Notes: generated by a model not told the origin, from the letters alone. 64,000 nt of DNA from Chrysophaeum taylorii (GCA_029834535.1 JAQMWT010000367.1:1-64000), one strand, 5' to 3'. Positions 20,870 through 33,379 are shown, counted from the stretch's first letter. Program-made: numbers and translations.

Positions 20870-21386
20870 TCATCGTCAGCTTCTGCTGTAAGGTGGTGAA
20901 CACCAATAGCTGAACGATGTGGTGCCAAGAGAAGGGTGAGTGCAAGTAGAGCATTCAGTATGGATGGTGATAGAGAATCTAGTTGAAAGGTGTCCAGTTG
21001 GTTTTCCAAAAAAAAAGGTTGGACTTGGCGAACGAAGAACGAAGATAGAAGAGTCTTCAGATTCACATGAGAGCGGACGGAATGCTCTGAAGCATGAAAG
21101 CAACTTGTCACGTAGATGAAGGAGGTGATCGTCCGGGGAGGAGTAGTTGGTAGCATGTTGATCATGAGCCGTGAGTATTAAGCGAGACAACAGCTCTGTG
21201 ATCTTGTACATTGTACAAGTAACAAGTGGTTGTTGGCTGTAGGAGGGAAGAGCCGGTTCTCCAGGGAGGTGTTTCCTGGAGTTGGTCGACTTGTTGGCAC
21301 AAGAAGTCGGAATCAACAAGCGAAGCAGAAGGCGTAGGTGACGGTGGCGAAGATATCTCCAGAGTAGCGTCTAGCGTGGAGTGTGA
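20870..21386 (-). pseudogene. A2 second downstream coding region (X2)
   Basis: Coding sequence after a further S-L-N-Y motif (21387-21409). One segment, LILTAHDQHATNYSSPDDHL, has a clear relative in element F (LALHDQHDLKYGVPDDTL near 59880), so this region is a real conserved part. No known domain is recognised. It is broken. Confidence 0.55.
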
Positions 21387-21409
21387 GTAGTTTAACGACG
21401 TTTCGGTCA

Positions 21410-22606
21410 ACGTTAAAAAAAAAAAGAAAGGGGTGCAGGAAGCCTTAATGTTCTGCCTGAACATAAGTGTGGCCGAACATTACATCCCGGAGTAATAGCG
21501 GTTCTGTATCATCAGAGGATGATGCGTAGTTGTTAAGATGTTGTACACGCGATCAGATAACAGTATGAATCACATGGTGGTATTTGGTGGCTTGAAGCCT
21601 GAGTTTTACGAGCTTGTGTTTGCTCGAGCGTTACAAGAAGGTTAAGATGCTCCAGGTGCATCTGAGTAATAAGCCGAAGATCCAGTGCCAATGGTAATTG
21701 AGTAGTGGCGTCTGTGGCTGCATCGGTTACTGATAAGACTACATGAGCAAGTGACGAATGCTGTGTTAGATTGCTGGTCAAAAGATGTAGCTCCTTTGGC
21801 AAATAATACGTGCGTATGATGGTTGCGCGTATATGACCAACTGAGCACCCGTTACAGGAGGGTTGGAAAGAAGTAGCATTACGTGCACATACGTTAGGTT
21901 GTATGGGCGCCTGATCGGTGTTGTGACAAGCACAACAAATGTTAGTGGTGATAGTTGAGATGGGAATATGACCATTCTTCTTGTGGTCATCTGTGTTAAG
22001 GTGACTCAGCACTTCAGTGGGGAGTTCACTAGGTGCTTGTGACTTCGAATTATATGTGGTAGAAGCAAGAAATGTAGGCTGTCCTAAATCGCTGAGACAC
22101 TGCGTACAATAGGATGACAGGATGAAACGTTCACGTTTGGGGCCCCTGTAGCAGCCAATAGAAGTAATAGCAGTAGCAGCTTCCCAAAATGTAGTAATGG
22201 GTAGGCGCATAGATATGAAGGTCGTAAGTTCCACAAACAGTAAAGAGTCAGCAGATTCATATATCGAGTTGAGTGCCGTAGAGATTTCCGCTCGCATAAC
22301 AGAAGAGAGAAAGGGCGTAGCAGGAGTACGGAAACTCAAAAAAAAAAAAGAGAATCCTCGTTCAATCAGGGTAAAATCCATGTTGAGGCCATCGCTGGTG
22401 TCGGTGAGACAGTAGCAGCCTGGGAGGTAGTAGGAGTGACAGTAGTTATGGGTTGTCGCTTTTGAAACAACTTGGGAGAGATGCCACGGCCACGGGAGTG
22501 TCAAGAAGACATGAACAACACTTGCCCGTGTACAAAAAAATTGTGGCAAGAGAAGGTAAGGCCAGGGATAGTTTAACGACGTTGCGGTCACTAGAGTTAG
22601 GTATCT
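21410..22606 (-). pseudogene. A2 first downstream coding region (X1)
   Basis: Long coding stretch directly after the RNase H end, beginning with TATSLNYPWPYLLLPQ. It has several Cys pairs, for example YCTQC, ICCACH and CNGC, suggesting metal binding. An S-L-N-Y motif lies at each end (22569-22589 and 21387-21409). I do not recognise the protein. Ty1/copia elements usually end at RNase H, so this is an addition. Some plant copia elements have an env-like extra frame, but I see no clear signal peptide or membrane anchor here. Confidence 0.6.
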
Positions 22607-24476
22607 TCAATCCTGTAAAGGATTGTCGTGAGAGGCATGATGCATACCGAGTAGAGAACGAAAAGTGGAGAACTCAGCCGCAAGTGGTTTTGTAAAGCCA
22701 TCCGCCACGTTCAGCTTGCCGGGAACATGATGGACTCGTATTTTCTGAAGCGATATGTACTCACGAATCTTAAACCATCTAGTCGACAGTGCCTTGGATC
22801 GAGAGGACCCATCTGGGTTATTAGAGGTGTGGACAGCGGCAGCATTGTCAGACAAAAGAGGTAGGCTTCTGATGAAGCGCATATCTTCAGCAATTGGGTT
22901 GTCATTGTCATCGAAGTCAACAGGGTCAGCAGTGTTCTCACCATTAGCATTGTTGACGTAGAAGGTGGGGTTGACGACAAAGGAGAGTTCCAACAGCAGC
23001 TTGCGTAGCCAAACAGCTTCATCAGCACAAATACTGAGGGCAATCAACTCAGCTTCGTGAGTTGAGCAGGAGACAATCGGTTGAAGTTTGCTTTTCCAAC
23101 CAATAAGGCAGTTGAAAAGATAGAAGACAAACCCGGTGGTAGATTTCCTATCTTCCTGTGCTAAGGAAGGGGCATTGTCAGCGTCAACCATGGCAACTAA
23201 GGGGTCAAACTGTCCAGTAGATACATCCTGTGGTTGGTAGTCGACCACAGTGGATAGATCAATTCGATTAGCGGAGACAGTGCGAAGGTGAGCTTCAATG
23301 GCATTACCTTTAGGATGGAACCAGAGGCGAAGTGAGCGGTTTTCCGGCCTCTTGAGGTAGCGAAGCAAATGCTCTAGCATTTGGACGTGAACATATGTGG
23401 GTGCATGCATACCACGCGAACATCTGCCCAAGGCTTGCGAGAAGTCAGGTCTGCAGGCAACTTGCATGAACACCAGCTTGCCAAGGAGGGTGGCAAAGTG
23501 CGAGTTGATGTACAACTCTGTTTCAGTGCTGGGAGTGCCATCTTTATACTTGAAGGACGATGACATAGGATATTTAAGCGGGGTCAGTTGCTGCAAGACT
23601 GGGTGATCAGCGAAGAGTTCATCCAGCTTGGCTTGCACATCCAGAGAAATGGAGCCGTCAGATGTGCGACACACACGCATGCCTAGGAGGGTATGGACAG
23701 GTTCAAACTGCTCTACAGCATACCGTTTGTGGAGGGCATCCTGTAATTCAGTACGAAGAGGGTCGTCATTGGACACAATAACAATGTCGTCTACAGACAG
23801 ACTGCATACGACGAACTTAGCATGTGCGGATACTCGAGCATATAGGCAAGAGTCCGAATGCAGGCGTTTGTAACCAAGGCTACGGAAGAAGCCGTCTATC
23901 TCTTTGTTCCAAAGGGATGGTGATTGCCTAAGTCCATAAAGTGACTTCAGCAGTTTCGGTAGACGTCGGCCCTTGTACTTAGCGTCATCGGGGTCGATAA
24001 GCTTGATGCCGTCTGGTAACTGAACATAGACATTGGCATCGATGTCAGACTGAACGAAGGCGTTCGGGACGTCTGCATGGTAGACAGGCAATTGCTTGTA
24101 TGCTGCAATAGCTAGTAGTACCCGGATTGCGGTCATAGTGGCCATGGGGCTGAAGGTACCAAAGAAATCGGCGCCAAGAGATGCTAGGAAGCCACGTAGT
24201 ACGAGGCGAGCCTTGTGCTTAACGTATTTGCCTGCAGAGTCTGTTTTAATCTTCAGCACCATCTTGCTGTCAATAGGACGAGAGACACCGTCGGGTAAGG
24301 AAAGTTTGAAGCAGCCAAAGCGGATAATGTCGTGGAGTTCCTTGGCGATGGCCTTGAGGTAGGCGTGCCTGTTTTCAGGCGACAAACCGTGGAGGCACTT
24401 AAGTTTATATTCGTCAATGGAAACGTCCGCTTCTTGGACCTTATATTCGTCAGGACCAACAGTGGCTGGTGAATTA
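22607..24476 (-). pseudogene. A2 reverse transcriptase and RNase H
   Basis: Well-preserved copia RT: KHKARLVLRGFLASLGADFF, YHADVPNAFVQSDID, YGLRQSPSLWNKEIDGFF and the catalytic LSVDDIVI. RNase H follows, with VDADNA, EDRKSTTGFVFY, CSTHEAELIALS and the terminal VPGKLNVADGFTKPL. The S-L-N-Y motif at 24477-24499 marks its N-terminal side. By eye it is about as long as typical copia RT-RNase H. Confidence 0.93.
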
Positions 24477-24499
24477 TAGTTTAGCGACGTTGCGGTCGA

Positions 24500-25609
24500 G
24501 GCAGTGTGCGCAACTTCGGGATAAGCGGAAACAGCGTCAGTAGGAGTAGTAGGGGCAGATTCCAGTTGGATATGGATAGTAGGGTCGGTACGTAAGACCT
24601 GGGTGATAAACTCTGTAGAGACCAGAAGGTATTCCTCCAAGTCAGCCAGAGATGCAGAAGTAGCGCCAAACTCGGATGAGTTGTGATCAATAAAGCTGGT
24701 CGGCGCCAGGTACGTAAGTGCATATTGTAAGGAAGAAGTGCCGAAGGCAGCAGCGTGTTCAGTGAACGCAGATAAAAGGGGCTGAGGAATAGGGCACGCA
24801 GGTGAACCATCAGCAGTTAAAAAGGTTGCAGCTGGGATGCTGGATGCGCACCTGGCGTGGGCGAAGTAACCATCGACGTGCGGGTAGCGGGCAAGTAAGT
24901 CAGTACGCAACGGGAAAAGAAGACGAGCTAACAACGCATGTTCCCCCTCTGAGCAGATAGCAGACCAGAGGATACCACCACGGAGATGAAGGGCGGAGAG
25001 GGCGGGAGACTTGAACGTAAGAAAGTGGTGGCGAAGATCCCAGCGGAAATCGGCGAGCTTGCCACCAGCGGCTTTGTAAGCACCAATAGTAGACGCTTGT
25101 AACCGGGCTCGGATAGTTTTCATGGAAGTGGCCTTGCGAGTGTTAGGCTGTTTGGAACCTGGGACAAGAATGAGGTTATCTTGTGCAAAAAGGTATTTGT
25201 AAGAAGGAAGCAAGGGCGGCGGTGACATAGAGCCAGATTCGTCGGCGGTAGCGTTAGAAGATGGAGAAGAGGCCGGAGTAGGGAACGAAGAAGGAGGAGC
25301 TGAAGGAGGTGGGGAGTGCCCCCTCTGAGGATGAGAAGTTCTTGTCCCCCTCTGAACGACATGATCTTGCATAGTGGTGTGGGGTGTGAGCAATAAAGGC
25401 GCGGAAGGAGCGTGTGGCGGAGGAGCTAGTTCAGGATCAGGAGTAGGATGCTGCAACACGTAGAGGAATTGCAGCTTGGACGAAACACGAATTTGGCCGT
25501 TTTTAGGGTTGAGGACGACGTCAGCGAGATGGTCGACGCGTGGGGAGACGAGCGGGTTTCGTGCGTTGGCGCAACAGAGATACAGATATTTGCGGCGGCA
25601 CGGTTCCCA
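24500..25609 (-). pseudogene. A2 linker between integrase and RT
   Basis: Pro/Ser-rich low-complexity segment (HPTPDPELAPPPHAPSAP region), then a conserved globular-looking stretch with KATSMKTIRARLQASTIGAY before the RT. It is shared with A1, A3 and, more weakly, C1b. Confidence 0.7.
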
Positions 25610-26500
25610 CTAGTGGTGTTCATGGGGCTCCAATAGGAGGTAACACTCAGCGCCAAAAATCTTGAGCATATCGTGTTGGGGAGTGCTGAGTTGGTTGTAG
25701 AGTAGCTGTTTCGGGCTCAGCATAGCATGATGAATGCGCTCGAGCGTGGCGTTCGGGAGAAGGTTATAGCTTTGATCGGTGTGTATCACCGCCCATGGGA
25801 ACATGATAGCGGGTTCCACGATCTTGGCGCCACGATAGTGAGCATCAAGGAGAGAACGAAGGCGAGTTGAGGAGGCGGTGGCGATGAAACCGATGGCAGA
25901 CTCAACTTCAAAGTTAAAGTGGTGCATGTATGGCGGGAAGGCAATGAGTTCAATGCCCTTATCGACGCGGTACGGGGAGGTAATGTGCTGGCTAAAGTAA
26001 GGCTTGAATGCATCGGAGTAGAGGGTGCGCATGTGCACATTGAGTTGTGTACGACAGAAGTCATACACAAAATCCAGAGCCTGAGTGAACTCCGTGGCGT
26101 TGGTGGTGCGTGTAAAGTACACCAAGAGAAATTTCGAAATGAGTTCCTTGAAGACGATGATATGTGTGAAGCCTCCCCATTCGGATGGGATGGTCACATA
26201 GCCGCCGTCGCACGCCCAGACTTCACCGGCTTTGTGGGTTTGCTCAAAAGAAGGCTTAGTCGCATTGAAATGCTTGTGCGGGTGGCGCTTGTTGTGTGCG
26301 ATGCAGTCGGTGCGTAAGTCGCGATATGGTATGTCAGAAGCAGAGAATCCAGGGCGAGCAAGTACGTTGGGGGCCTTGGCAGCGACGTTGTCGGGGCAGT
26401 GATGCACCCGGAGAAAGCGATTGGCACGTTCTTTGGCATTGAGATATTCGGTGGATCCGTATGCGAGGGACTTACGAGGAATTGGATGAGTGGGAGGGGA
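25610..26500 (-). pseudogene. A2 integrase
   Basis: His/Cys zinc-binding N-terminus (MHHCP...CIAHNK), then the catalytic core with Asp in VWACDGGYVTIP, a second Asp in TLYSDAFKPYFSQH, and Glu in FNFEVESAIGFI. This is the D,D,E set of copia integrases. The C-terminal part runs to LEPHEHH. Confidence 0.9.
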
Positions 26501-26509
26501 ATAACGATG

Positions 26510-27094
26510 TTGCGTGTTAACATCATGTGTGATGGCCGTTGTTGTCCTGTTGCCGTCTGAATAACAATCGGAGCGTACGCAGAGTCCAATGGTATTATAT
26601 GGTTGGGTATAGCGAAATCGTAGGTGGACATCAATGAGATGGTAGCACAGGAGTCAAAATATAGAAAAGAGCAATGTGGAGGGACACTGTTTACCTTTAT
26701 GTAGTTGGTGAGGAAGGCGTTTTCCGAATGTGGGCAAGTAGTGGAGAGGCTGGCAGTAATGAAGTTCTTCAGCAATAACAGACTCGTTGGAATAATGATC
26801 GGTTGAACAGGTGGTGAAGGTTCGTCAGCCTCATCAGCCATGCCGTGCTTTTCGTCAAATGACGATAGAGAAGTGTGATCGGCAGCCCTTTTGGTTTCGG
26901 CTTGTGATGGTAGGTTGAGGGCAGATTGGACCTGTGAAGATAGCGAGGACAATAATGCTGGTGGTAAAGCCGAGATGGCGGAAGCGGTAAAGAGGTTAGA
27001 CACAGTATTGGAAGGATTACCCTGTGTGTTTGTAGTAGGAGGAGTTGTTGTTGGGTTGGGAGCAGTAACGACAGTATGGTGTTGTGGCTCCACG
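26510..27094 (-). pseudogene. A2 protease region
   Basis: Retropepsin-like stretch around YFDSCATISLMS and QTATGQQRPSHMMLTRN, downstream of the gag S-L-N-Y motif (27095-27116). In A2 it leads straight towards integrase. Confidence 0.7.
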
Positions 27095-27116
27095 TAGTTT
27101 AACGACTTTTCGGTCG

Positions 27117-28826
27117 AGGATAGATGAACGTCTACATCATAAATGATGTCTTCTGCAAACATGAGCTGTTCGTTTAGACGAAGTAAACTACTGTTGTCCT
27201 CCGTATATGTCGTTGACAGGATATCGGCTGATTGTAGCAAAGTCTCAAATAACTTCTTGGTATAATGTTGTAGCTGAGCCGTGGTATCATTATCTGTCAC
27301 ATGCTTCGTGAGTTCGCTACACTGTTCTCGCAGGGTGTTTAAGGTGTGGTTTGTTCGATCTAATAATTTCATGTTAGACCGAGAGGACCTGTCAAAAGTG
27401 CGGGGGTAAATTGGACGGTCATGGGACTGTCCGGCAATTTTCTTGGTGACGTAAGAATCACCAGGACGATAATACGATAAATCGCTGCGAGAGAAAGTCT
27501 GGCGAGCATCATTAGAGTTACGCAAGCGTCTAGCATTAAACGTGGAAGATGTACCAGGTTGGGACGAAGTGATGAAGGCGAGTGTGTTAGCACTTTGAGT
27601 CAGACTTTTGTCCGATGAGTCCAAAGTATGTATAAGGAGTAACTTTGGCTTGGGTTGAGATGATAAACCTTCGACATAGGGTTGCCAAGAAACAGGGCGT
27701 TCTAAGCGTCTTGTGTTCGACCCATTTGATAAGACATTGCAAAGGTCTAATGCGCATTCTAATATGTAGCTTGGGTTGGTAGGGTGACACAGTCGTTCAG
27801 CTTCTGGTACAGGTCGAGGTGAAGATCGGGTTTCGTACATATAACACCAATCTACCCAACCACGATCGTAGCGGTTGTTGCTGGTATTATCGGCATAATG
27901 CCGATGTATCTCTTCATAGATTTTCATGCAAAGAGTGCCAAGGTCGAATTGAAGGTCAGTCTCTTCCTGGTTAAGTTGGTAAGAGATTTGCCTAAATGCT
28001 AGGACAGCTTCGATAAATACATGGACATACCAGTTAGGATTATAAACAACAGAGTAAAATTGCTGTTTCAAATAAGACACATCAGTAGTCGTAACAGACT
28101 CGTAGTGACTAAAGGCGATGAGCATAATAGCTCGAGCCTTGTTGGGTAAATAGCTTTTGTTGTATATCTCGCTGATGGCGGGCCAGGCCGCAAGTGCCGG
28201 TTTTCCAACACTTTCGAGATTGAAGTAAGTATGCAAGAAGGTAGCGTACGTGTTCTGGTAAGTGTGCCAGTCAGCTGCAGTTAACGAAAACATGGTAACC
28301 GGGGCACGAACACGAGTGTCGAAAGCTAGTGCCTTCGGGTGCGCGCGATTTAAGATTCCTTCCTCTTCTAAGAAACGAGCGTCGATTTCAGGACGTAATG
28401 CCTTGACTTCATAGTCGTAACAGACGGTAGTTAGCTGAGCTACTTCTGCATCAGGTAAGTGGGGGAAAGCTTCGTTGGTGAAATGCCATTCCTGATACTC
28501 AGGGGGTAACTCATCAACAGTTAAACGGAGATCAGCAGCCCTATCGGTCTTCCATTCCAGGAAACGCGATCGAGAATTTGATTCCGGAGGATTTCGTAGT
28601 CCTTGCATGACCGAGTATATGCTTCAGACGAGTCGTACTCGAGGAAAGCATCGGCATGACTGGACCGTAGTAATTGCTTGATATGCTTGATTTGCAAGGA
28701 TACCTTGCGGTTCTGAAGCTGAAAGCGGTTCCCGTCATTAAGGAACTCAACTACAGGAGCTTCGAGCTTCAATATATCCGCACCTGTGATCGCCTTAGGT
28801 GCGGCTCGTGCTGCGTGTTCTGCCAT
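27117..28826 (-). pseudogene. A2 gag
   Basis: From ATG of MAEHAARAAPKAITGADIL. Helical capsid-like body with AWPAISEIYNKSYLPNKARA and NPNWYVHVFIEAVLAFRQIS, then a Ser/Arg/Tyr-rich tail (RSDLSYYRPGDSYVTKK). No zinc knuckle is seen. Confidence 0.85.
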
Positions 28827-29345
28827 AGCAGTTGACGGGGAACCTGTGGGTTCAGTCACGCAGTTGACACTGTCTAGACATTCTAAGGGGGTCTGTCTAT
28901 CGGTGTCTATGTACACTCATCGATTTTTCGATGGAAAATGTGTCTATATGACGACTGTGCAGGCTGTGAGTCCAGAGTAGTGTCGCTAAGCGTAGTCACT
29001 CAGGCAGCTGGTTAGTTTTGGTGCTCTCAAGGAGCTTGTTAAGCATTGCTATGTCATGTACGAGTGGACGTACCCAAAATATTCCATAACATGTGTGCAA
29101 GAGTACAGGTTAGCCAATTACACACACATCAACATTAACATGACAATACGAAGCTATGAACAGGTGCACACAAGGTTACACGATCACGTGTGCAAAAAGA
29201 TATTATATACAGCCCAATGGTAATGGCGATATATTGACAAGCGTGTCACATGTCGAGGCTAGGTCGGCGCGGTAACGACCCAATACCCATAGGTTACGTG
29301 CATGTTGACACATGGTTTCTCAGGGACCCGCCTGGGCCCATAACC
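28827..29345 (-). other. A2 5' leader and primer-binding site
   Basis: Leader conserved with A1, A3 and A4. Primer-binding site GGTTATGGGCCCAG next to the LTR (29332-29345 on the plus strand, reverse complement). Confidence 0.8.
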
Positions 29346-29659
29346 TGCAGAGCATTTAGCAAGCAGTGGTAAGTCACCTGGGAAACCATCCCGTCTCATC
29401 GTGAGCGTCTGGAAAGGTTAATTCGGGGAATGAAGGTTATGTTCCCTATATCCTCAGAACACGACAGGCGGCATCTAGAACTACACGAGAAAGGTTAAGT
29501 GTATAGTGCTACATACCTCGGGACGCGCTAGACCATGATGATGAGCGTAGGCACAAATCAGAGGACTATTTGATTGTGTAGAAAGGAAGAAGAAAGGGGA
29601 AGGAAGAGATCACGTTCTCAACGGACGGATAAGGGTAAGAGGCAGCAGATTTCTCTGCA
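29346..29659 (-). repeat. A2 5' LTR
   Basis: 314 bp, TG...CA ends, about 96 percent identical by eye to the A2 3' LTR. Confidence 0.93.
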
Positions 29660-31100
29660 CTTTCGAGCGAGATATGGACGACTCTTTATTTCCAAGTGCT
29701 CTAAGCGTACTTGAACTTTTAGAGCCCCTCGTTCTTTTTATGGAGACGACACCACCACTCTGCATCGTATGGAGATCATATACGAGTTGCTCATCTGATC
29801 TTCTATACAATGAATTATACGGGGGATATAAGTGATCGCTTTCCATGTTACTTGTGTGGAGATTATCAAGCCAGAGAAAGATGGATCCTTGTTGCTCGCA
29901 AATATAATACCGGTCCTTTAGATTTGCTCTCCTGCCCTAATAAGCGAGTTACTTCCTTCCTGGACATTGCGGATCACGTTAACTCCATTAGTCGCAAGTT
30001 AATTGTCGACGAACCCTGGACGCAGGTTTTCTCGGATATACCATTCGTTTCCATCCCCAAAACTTACAGCAGCTTCAGTCGCACAGGATCCGTTCGCCTA
30101 ACGGTTACTGAGCTAGAGACATTAACTATGCTGTTTATCCGTTTGCATTCAAACAAAACAATTGAACATCCAAGTCAAGGCGAAATGGAGGGCATTTCTA
30201 ACTTTCGCATAGGATTCTTAACGAATTCAAGAAAGCCCCTCACATGTATGACTTCTCCTATTGAACTCAAGGCTTTTGTTGTCCTCTATAACATTACGGG
30301 GCGCTTGTTCCCAAATTCCACTACATTACATGTGTATTTCGCATTACAACTGTCGAATCTAACCAACCATCTCACAGGTTATTCTTAAATAAATCCTTTA
30401 CTTCCTCCGTTATTTGCATCAATGGTGGAAGACACACAGGTGGAGACATCGTAGTTTCCAACTCCTCTTCTAAATACCAGGCTCACATAAATGCATTTGG
30501 GGAAACCTACATCTTGCAAACACATGATACAGGAATTGATAAGACTGCTTCTCTCAATCCTGTTACGGGTTTTCTTTGGTTATGCCAAGCTTATCACCAT
30601 CATAATGAAACTCAAGACACCCGTCGTCTCGTGCAAACATTGCTTTCCTACACTCCACCTGTGCTTCATGATTCTTTCATCTTTTATCCAAAGACAAATC
30701 ATCTTGAGTTCATCGATAAAACTTTTGCTTTAAGTGACATGCATTTGTCTCAAAGCAGGTACCTTGGCTTCATCACATCTAGTGATAGAAAGATGGGCGC
30801 CAAAGTTCATTCTATACACACCCCAACTCCCACTATTCGTGGATTTGCTAACATGGTCCTTTACGATCCACGGCTTGATCGCATTCGACATTATTCAACG
30901 CGTGAACTGGCACGCGCCAATAACTTCTCAGCGTACCAAATTAATTTTCTTCTGTCTTTGTCCCCGGACCTGTGCTGTGACATAATTGCTAATGCTATTC
31001 CGGCTGGAACCTATCACGTAATTTATACACATTTGTGTCAGATTGTCTATGATTTGCGTAAATTAACGTTATCACCATCCTTTGACCCTGATCACGCTTC
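29660..31100 (+). pseudogene. C1b C5-cytosine DNA methyltransferase domain (later motifs)
   Basis: Contains a motif VI-like segment PLVLFMETTPP, motif VIII GDYQARERWILVARKY (QxRxR), motif IX YSTRELARANNF and motif X NAIPAGTY, in that order before integrase. These match A3 residue for residue at the key positions in otherwise diverged sequence. The earlier motifs are not in this fragment. Confidence 0.82.
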
Positions 31101-31349
31101 TCTAACCAAAAACTATAGGTCAACCTTTTTCACAAACATATTCCCCACTGACACATACTTAATATTAAACCAGAGTTCTATCACAATGTTATACATCTCT
31201 AATAAAGTCTTCCAATGTTGTGACAACATCTCTTCCAAACACGAACTTCCACTATTTCATCTCGATTCAGTGGCTCACGTCATCTTATCTAACATCTCGT
31301 CCGCAGATACATCATCTCCTACAAAATCGAAATATATTCCCCTCATAAC

Positions 31350-32330
31350 TCCAAGACAGTTACATGAAAAACATGCTTCATTTGACAGAAAAGTCCATGC
31401 CAGAGGCACTCTCGCTTTTCGAGATGCTCAGCGACGAGCTACCAATTCTCACAATATTCATCATTCTAGTGATTCCCAAGCTATAAAAGCTGTTCAGGTT
31501 ATTACCAGTCCGGGACATCATCCTTCAGATGTGCCTTACCGTAAGTTTTGTGTGGATTGTACCTTACACAAAAAACGTCTTCCACATCCACATCATCTTA
31601 CCAAGCAACCTTCATTTGAAAAAGTCTTTCAACCTGGTGAAGCATGGGCATGCGATGGTGGTTGCGTATCTGTCCTATCCGAATGGGGCTCTTTTCGCCA
31701 CATTTTAGTTTTCAAACGCCTCATCTCCAAATTTTTGTTAGTGTACTTTTGTCGTACCACCAATGCCAGTGAATTTTGTAATGCCCTCGAGTTTGTTCGC
31801 AACTTTTGCTCCACCTATGTTCATGTACAATTAAATCAAATTTATTGTGATTCTTTTAAACCCTATTTATCTCAACACGTTACTACTCCCCTTCGTTTTG
31901 AACATGGTATTAATATGTCTTCCCTCCCTACTTGCACGTGTTTAATCATGAAGTAGAGGCCGCTGTTGGTCATATAGCAACTGCTGCGTCTACACGACTC
32001 CGGCATATGCTTAATGTATCATATAAAGGTCACCCCCTAACAGATCCGGCACCACACTACCCGTGGGCTGTTATACATGTTGTTCTTATAATCTCCTTCC
32101 TAATGTTTCTCTCGAACGTATTTATAATAAAGTCCTAAGCCCCCAACAAGTTTTTTTGTTGGATCAATGTAATGTTCCCCAACAAGATTACCTCAAACCT
32201 TTTGGTTCTGTTTGTTATTTGCATCTGGAATCTAATGAATTTCATAAATATGAACCTCGATGTCGTCCCTATATCTACTTATGTGGTGCTAATGTCATAA
32301 ACCCTTTAATCACACCCCATGTTAACCACT
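31350..32330 (+). pseudogene. C1b integrase
   Basis: His-His-Cys-Cys N-terminus ending CVDCTLHKKRLPHPHH, catalytic Asp in EAWACDGGCVSVLSEWG, second Asp in IYCDSFKPYLSQHV, and the Glu in the context NHEVEAAVGHIATAASTRL. The C-terminus around FGSVCYLHLESNEFHKYEP follows. Confidence 0.88.
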
Positions 32331-33379
32331 TAGCTGATGTTGTCCTTAATCCTGAGAACGGCCAAGTCCGTGTTTCTTCTAAACTTACCTTTCCTCATCT
32401 CATTTCTAAATCTCCTCCTGATTACGAACACCATCCCCCACCCGCACCTTCGCCCGACATACCCTTTTCTGTTCACAGCACCCCCAGTGATGCGGCGCAG
32501 AGGGGGAATGCTATGCCCACCGACATTGAACACGAGAGGGGGACTCCTTCATCTCTCGCCCACGCTCCTACTCCCGTTCCCTCATGTGCTCCCGCTGCTT
32601 CTGTCGCCACACCTCCGGCATCTGAAGTTCCCTCCAACACTTTACCCATTTTACCACCCTATCGGTCTCTCTATTCTCAGGATGTCCTTCGTCTCACCCG
32701 TGGTCCTCATCACCCTCAACCTCGTCGCAAGACTAATCTCAAGGCTGTCCTTATTCGTATTGCTTCGCCAACCGTTGCCGCTTATAAACAAGCTGGTGGT
32801 ACGCTTGCTGACTTCAAGTACGACCTCTCCAAGCAGTATATAACCTTCTGCGACTCCACCCTCCACTCCCTTCATGTTGCTCATGGCATCCACTGGACGG
32901 CTATACCTCCAGAGGGGGAATTTACACAAGCTCTTCATCATCACGTTTACCAAGCGCTATTCCAGTCTTCTTCTGATATGTGTCATAGGAGCCTTAGCCA
33001 TCAGTCGACGGATGCCACTCATGTTCATCTCCTCGACGACCTCAGCCTCGCAGACTTTCACCTTCCTCGTGCTCTCGTTCATCTCATTTCCGAACACGCT
33101 CAAGCTCTTCGAGTTCCTCCCGCTCAATATGCTTATGCTTCGCAAACGCCCCATTCTATTTTGGATCATAATGATGCGCCTTATGGTGTCTCCGAGCCTC
33201 ACCTCTCCGCCATCGAAGACTACATCACCGTACAGTCTCATTACATTGATGCACACCTTGGAGACGACCATCTACTAGTTATTCAGCTTGTCGAAGATCC
33301 AGATCCCGCTCACAATAACGATATGGTCGCTTCTTACACAATCATCCATCTTACCAACGCTCAAGACCCCAGCACTGTT
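32331..33379 (+). pseudogene. C1b linker between integrase and RT
   Basis: Pro/Ser-rich segment (PPPAPSPDIPFSVHSTPSD) and then the conserved pre-RT stretch with TVAAYKQAGGTLADFKYDL, the counterpart of the family A linker. No S-L-N-Y is present at its end; the aligned position reads SYTIIHLTN. Confidence 0.65.

Larger units (their letters stand above)
20305..29659 (-). mobile_element. Copia LTR retrotransposon A2 (family A), both LTRs present
   Basis: 9355 bp on the minus strand. 5' LTR 29346-29659, primer-binding site, leader, gag, protease, integrase, RT, RNase H, two downstream coding regions, polypurine tract and 3' LTR 20305-20616. The LTRs differ at about 10-12 of 313 positions by eye (about 96 percent), so this is among the younger insertions here. 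The methyltransferase part seen in A1 and A3 is not present. The element has long readable frames with about three or four breaks. No clear target duplication was found. Confidence 0.93.

Noticed and set aside
21410-22606. X1 as an env-like protein
   Set aside because: I see no convincing signal peptide, fusion peptide or C-terminal anchor. It is left as unknown.
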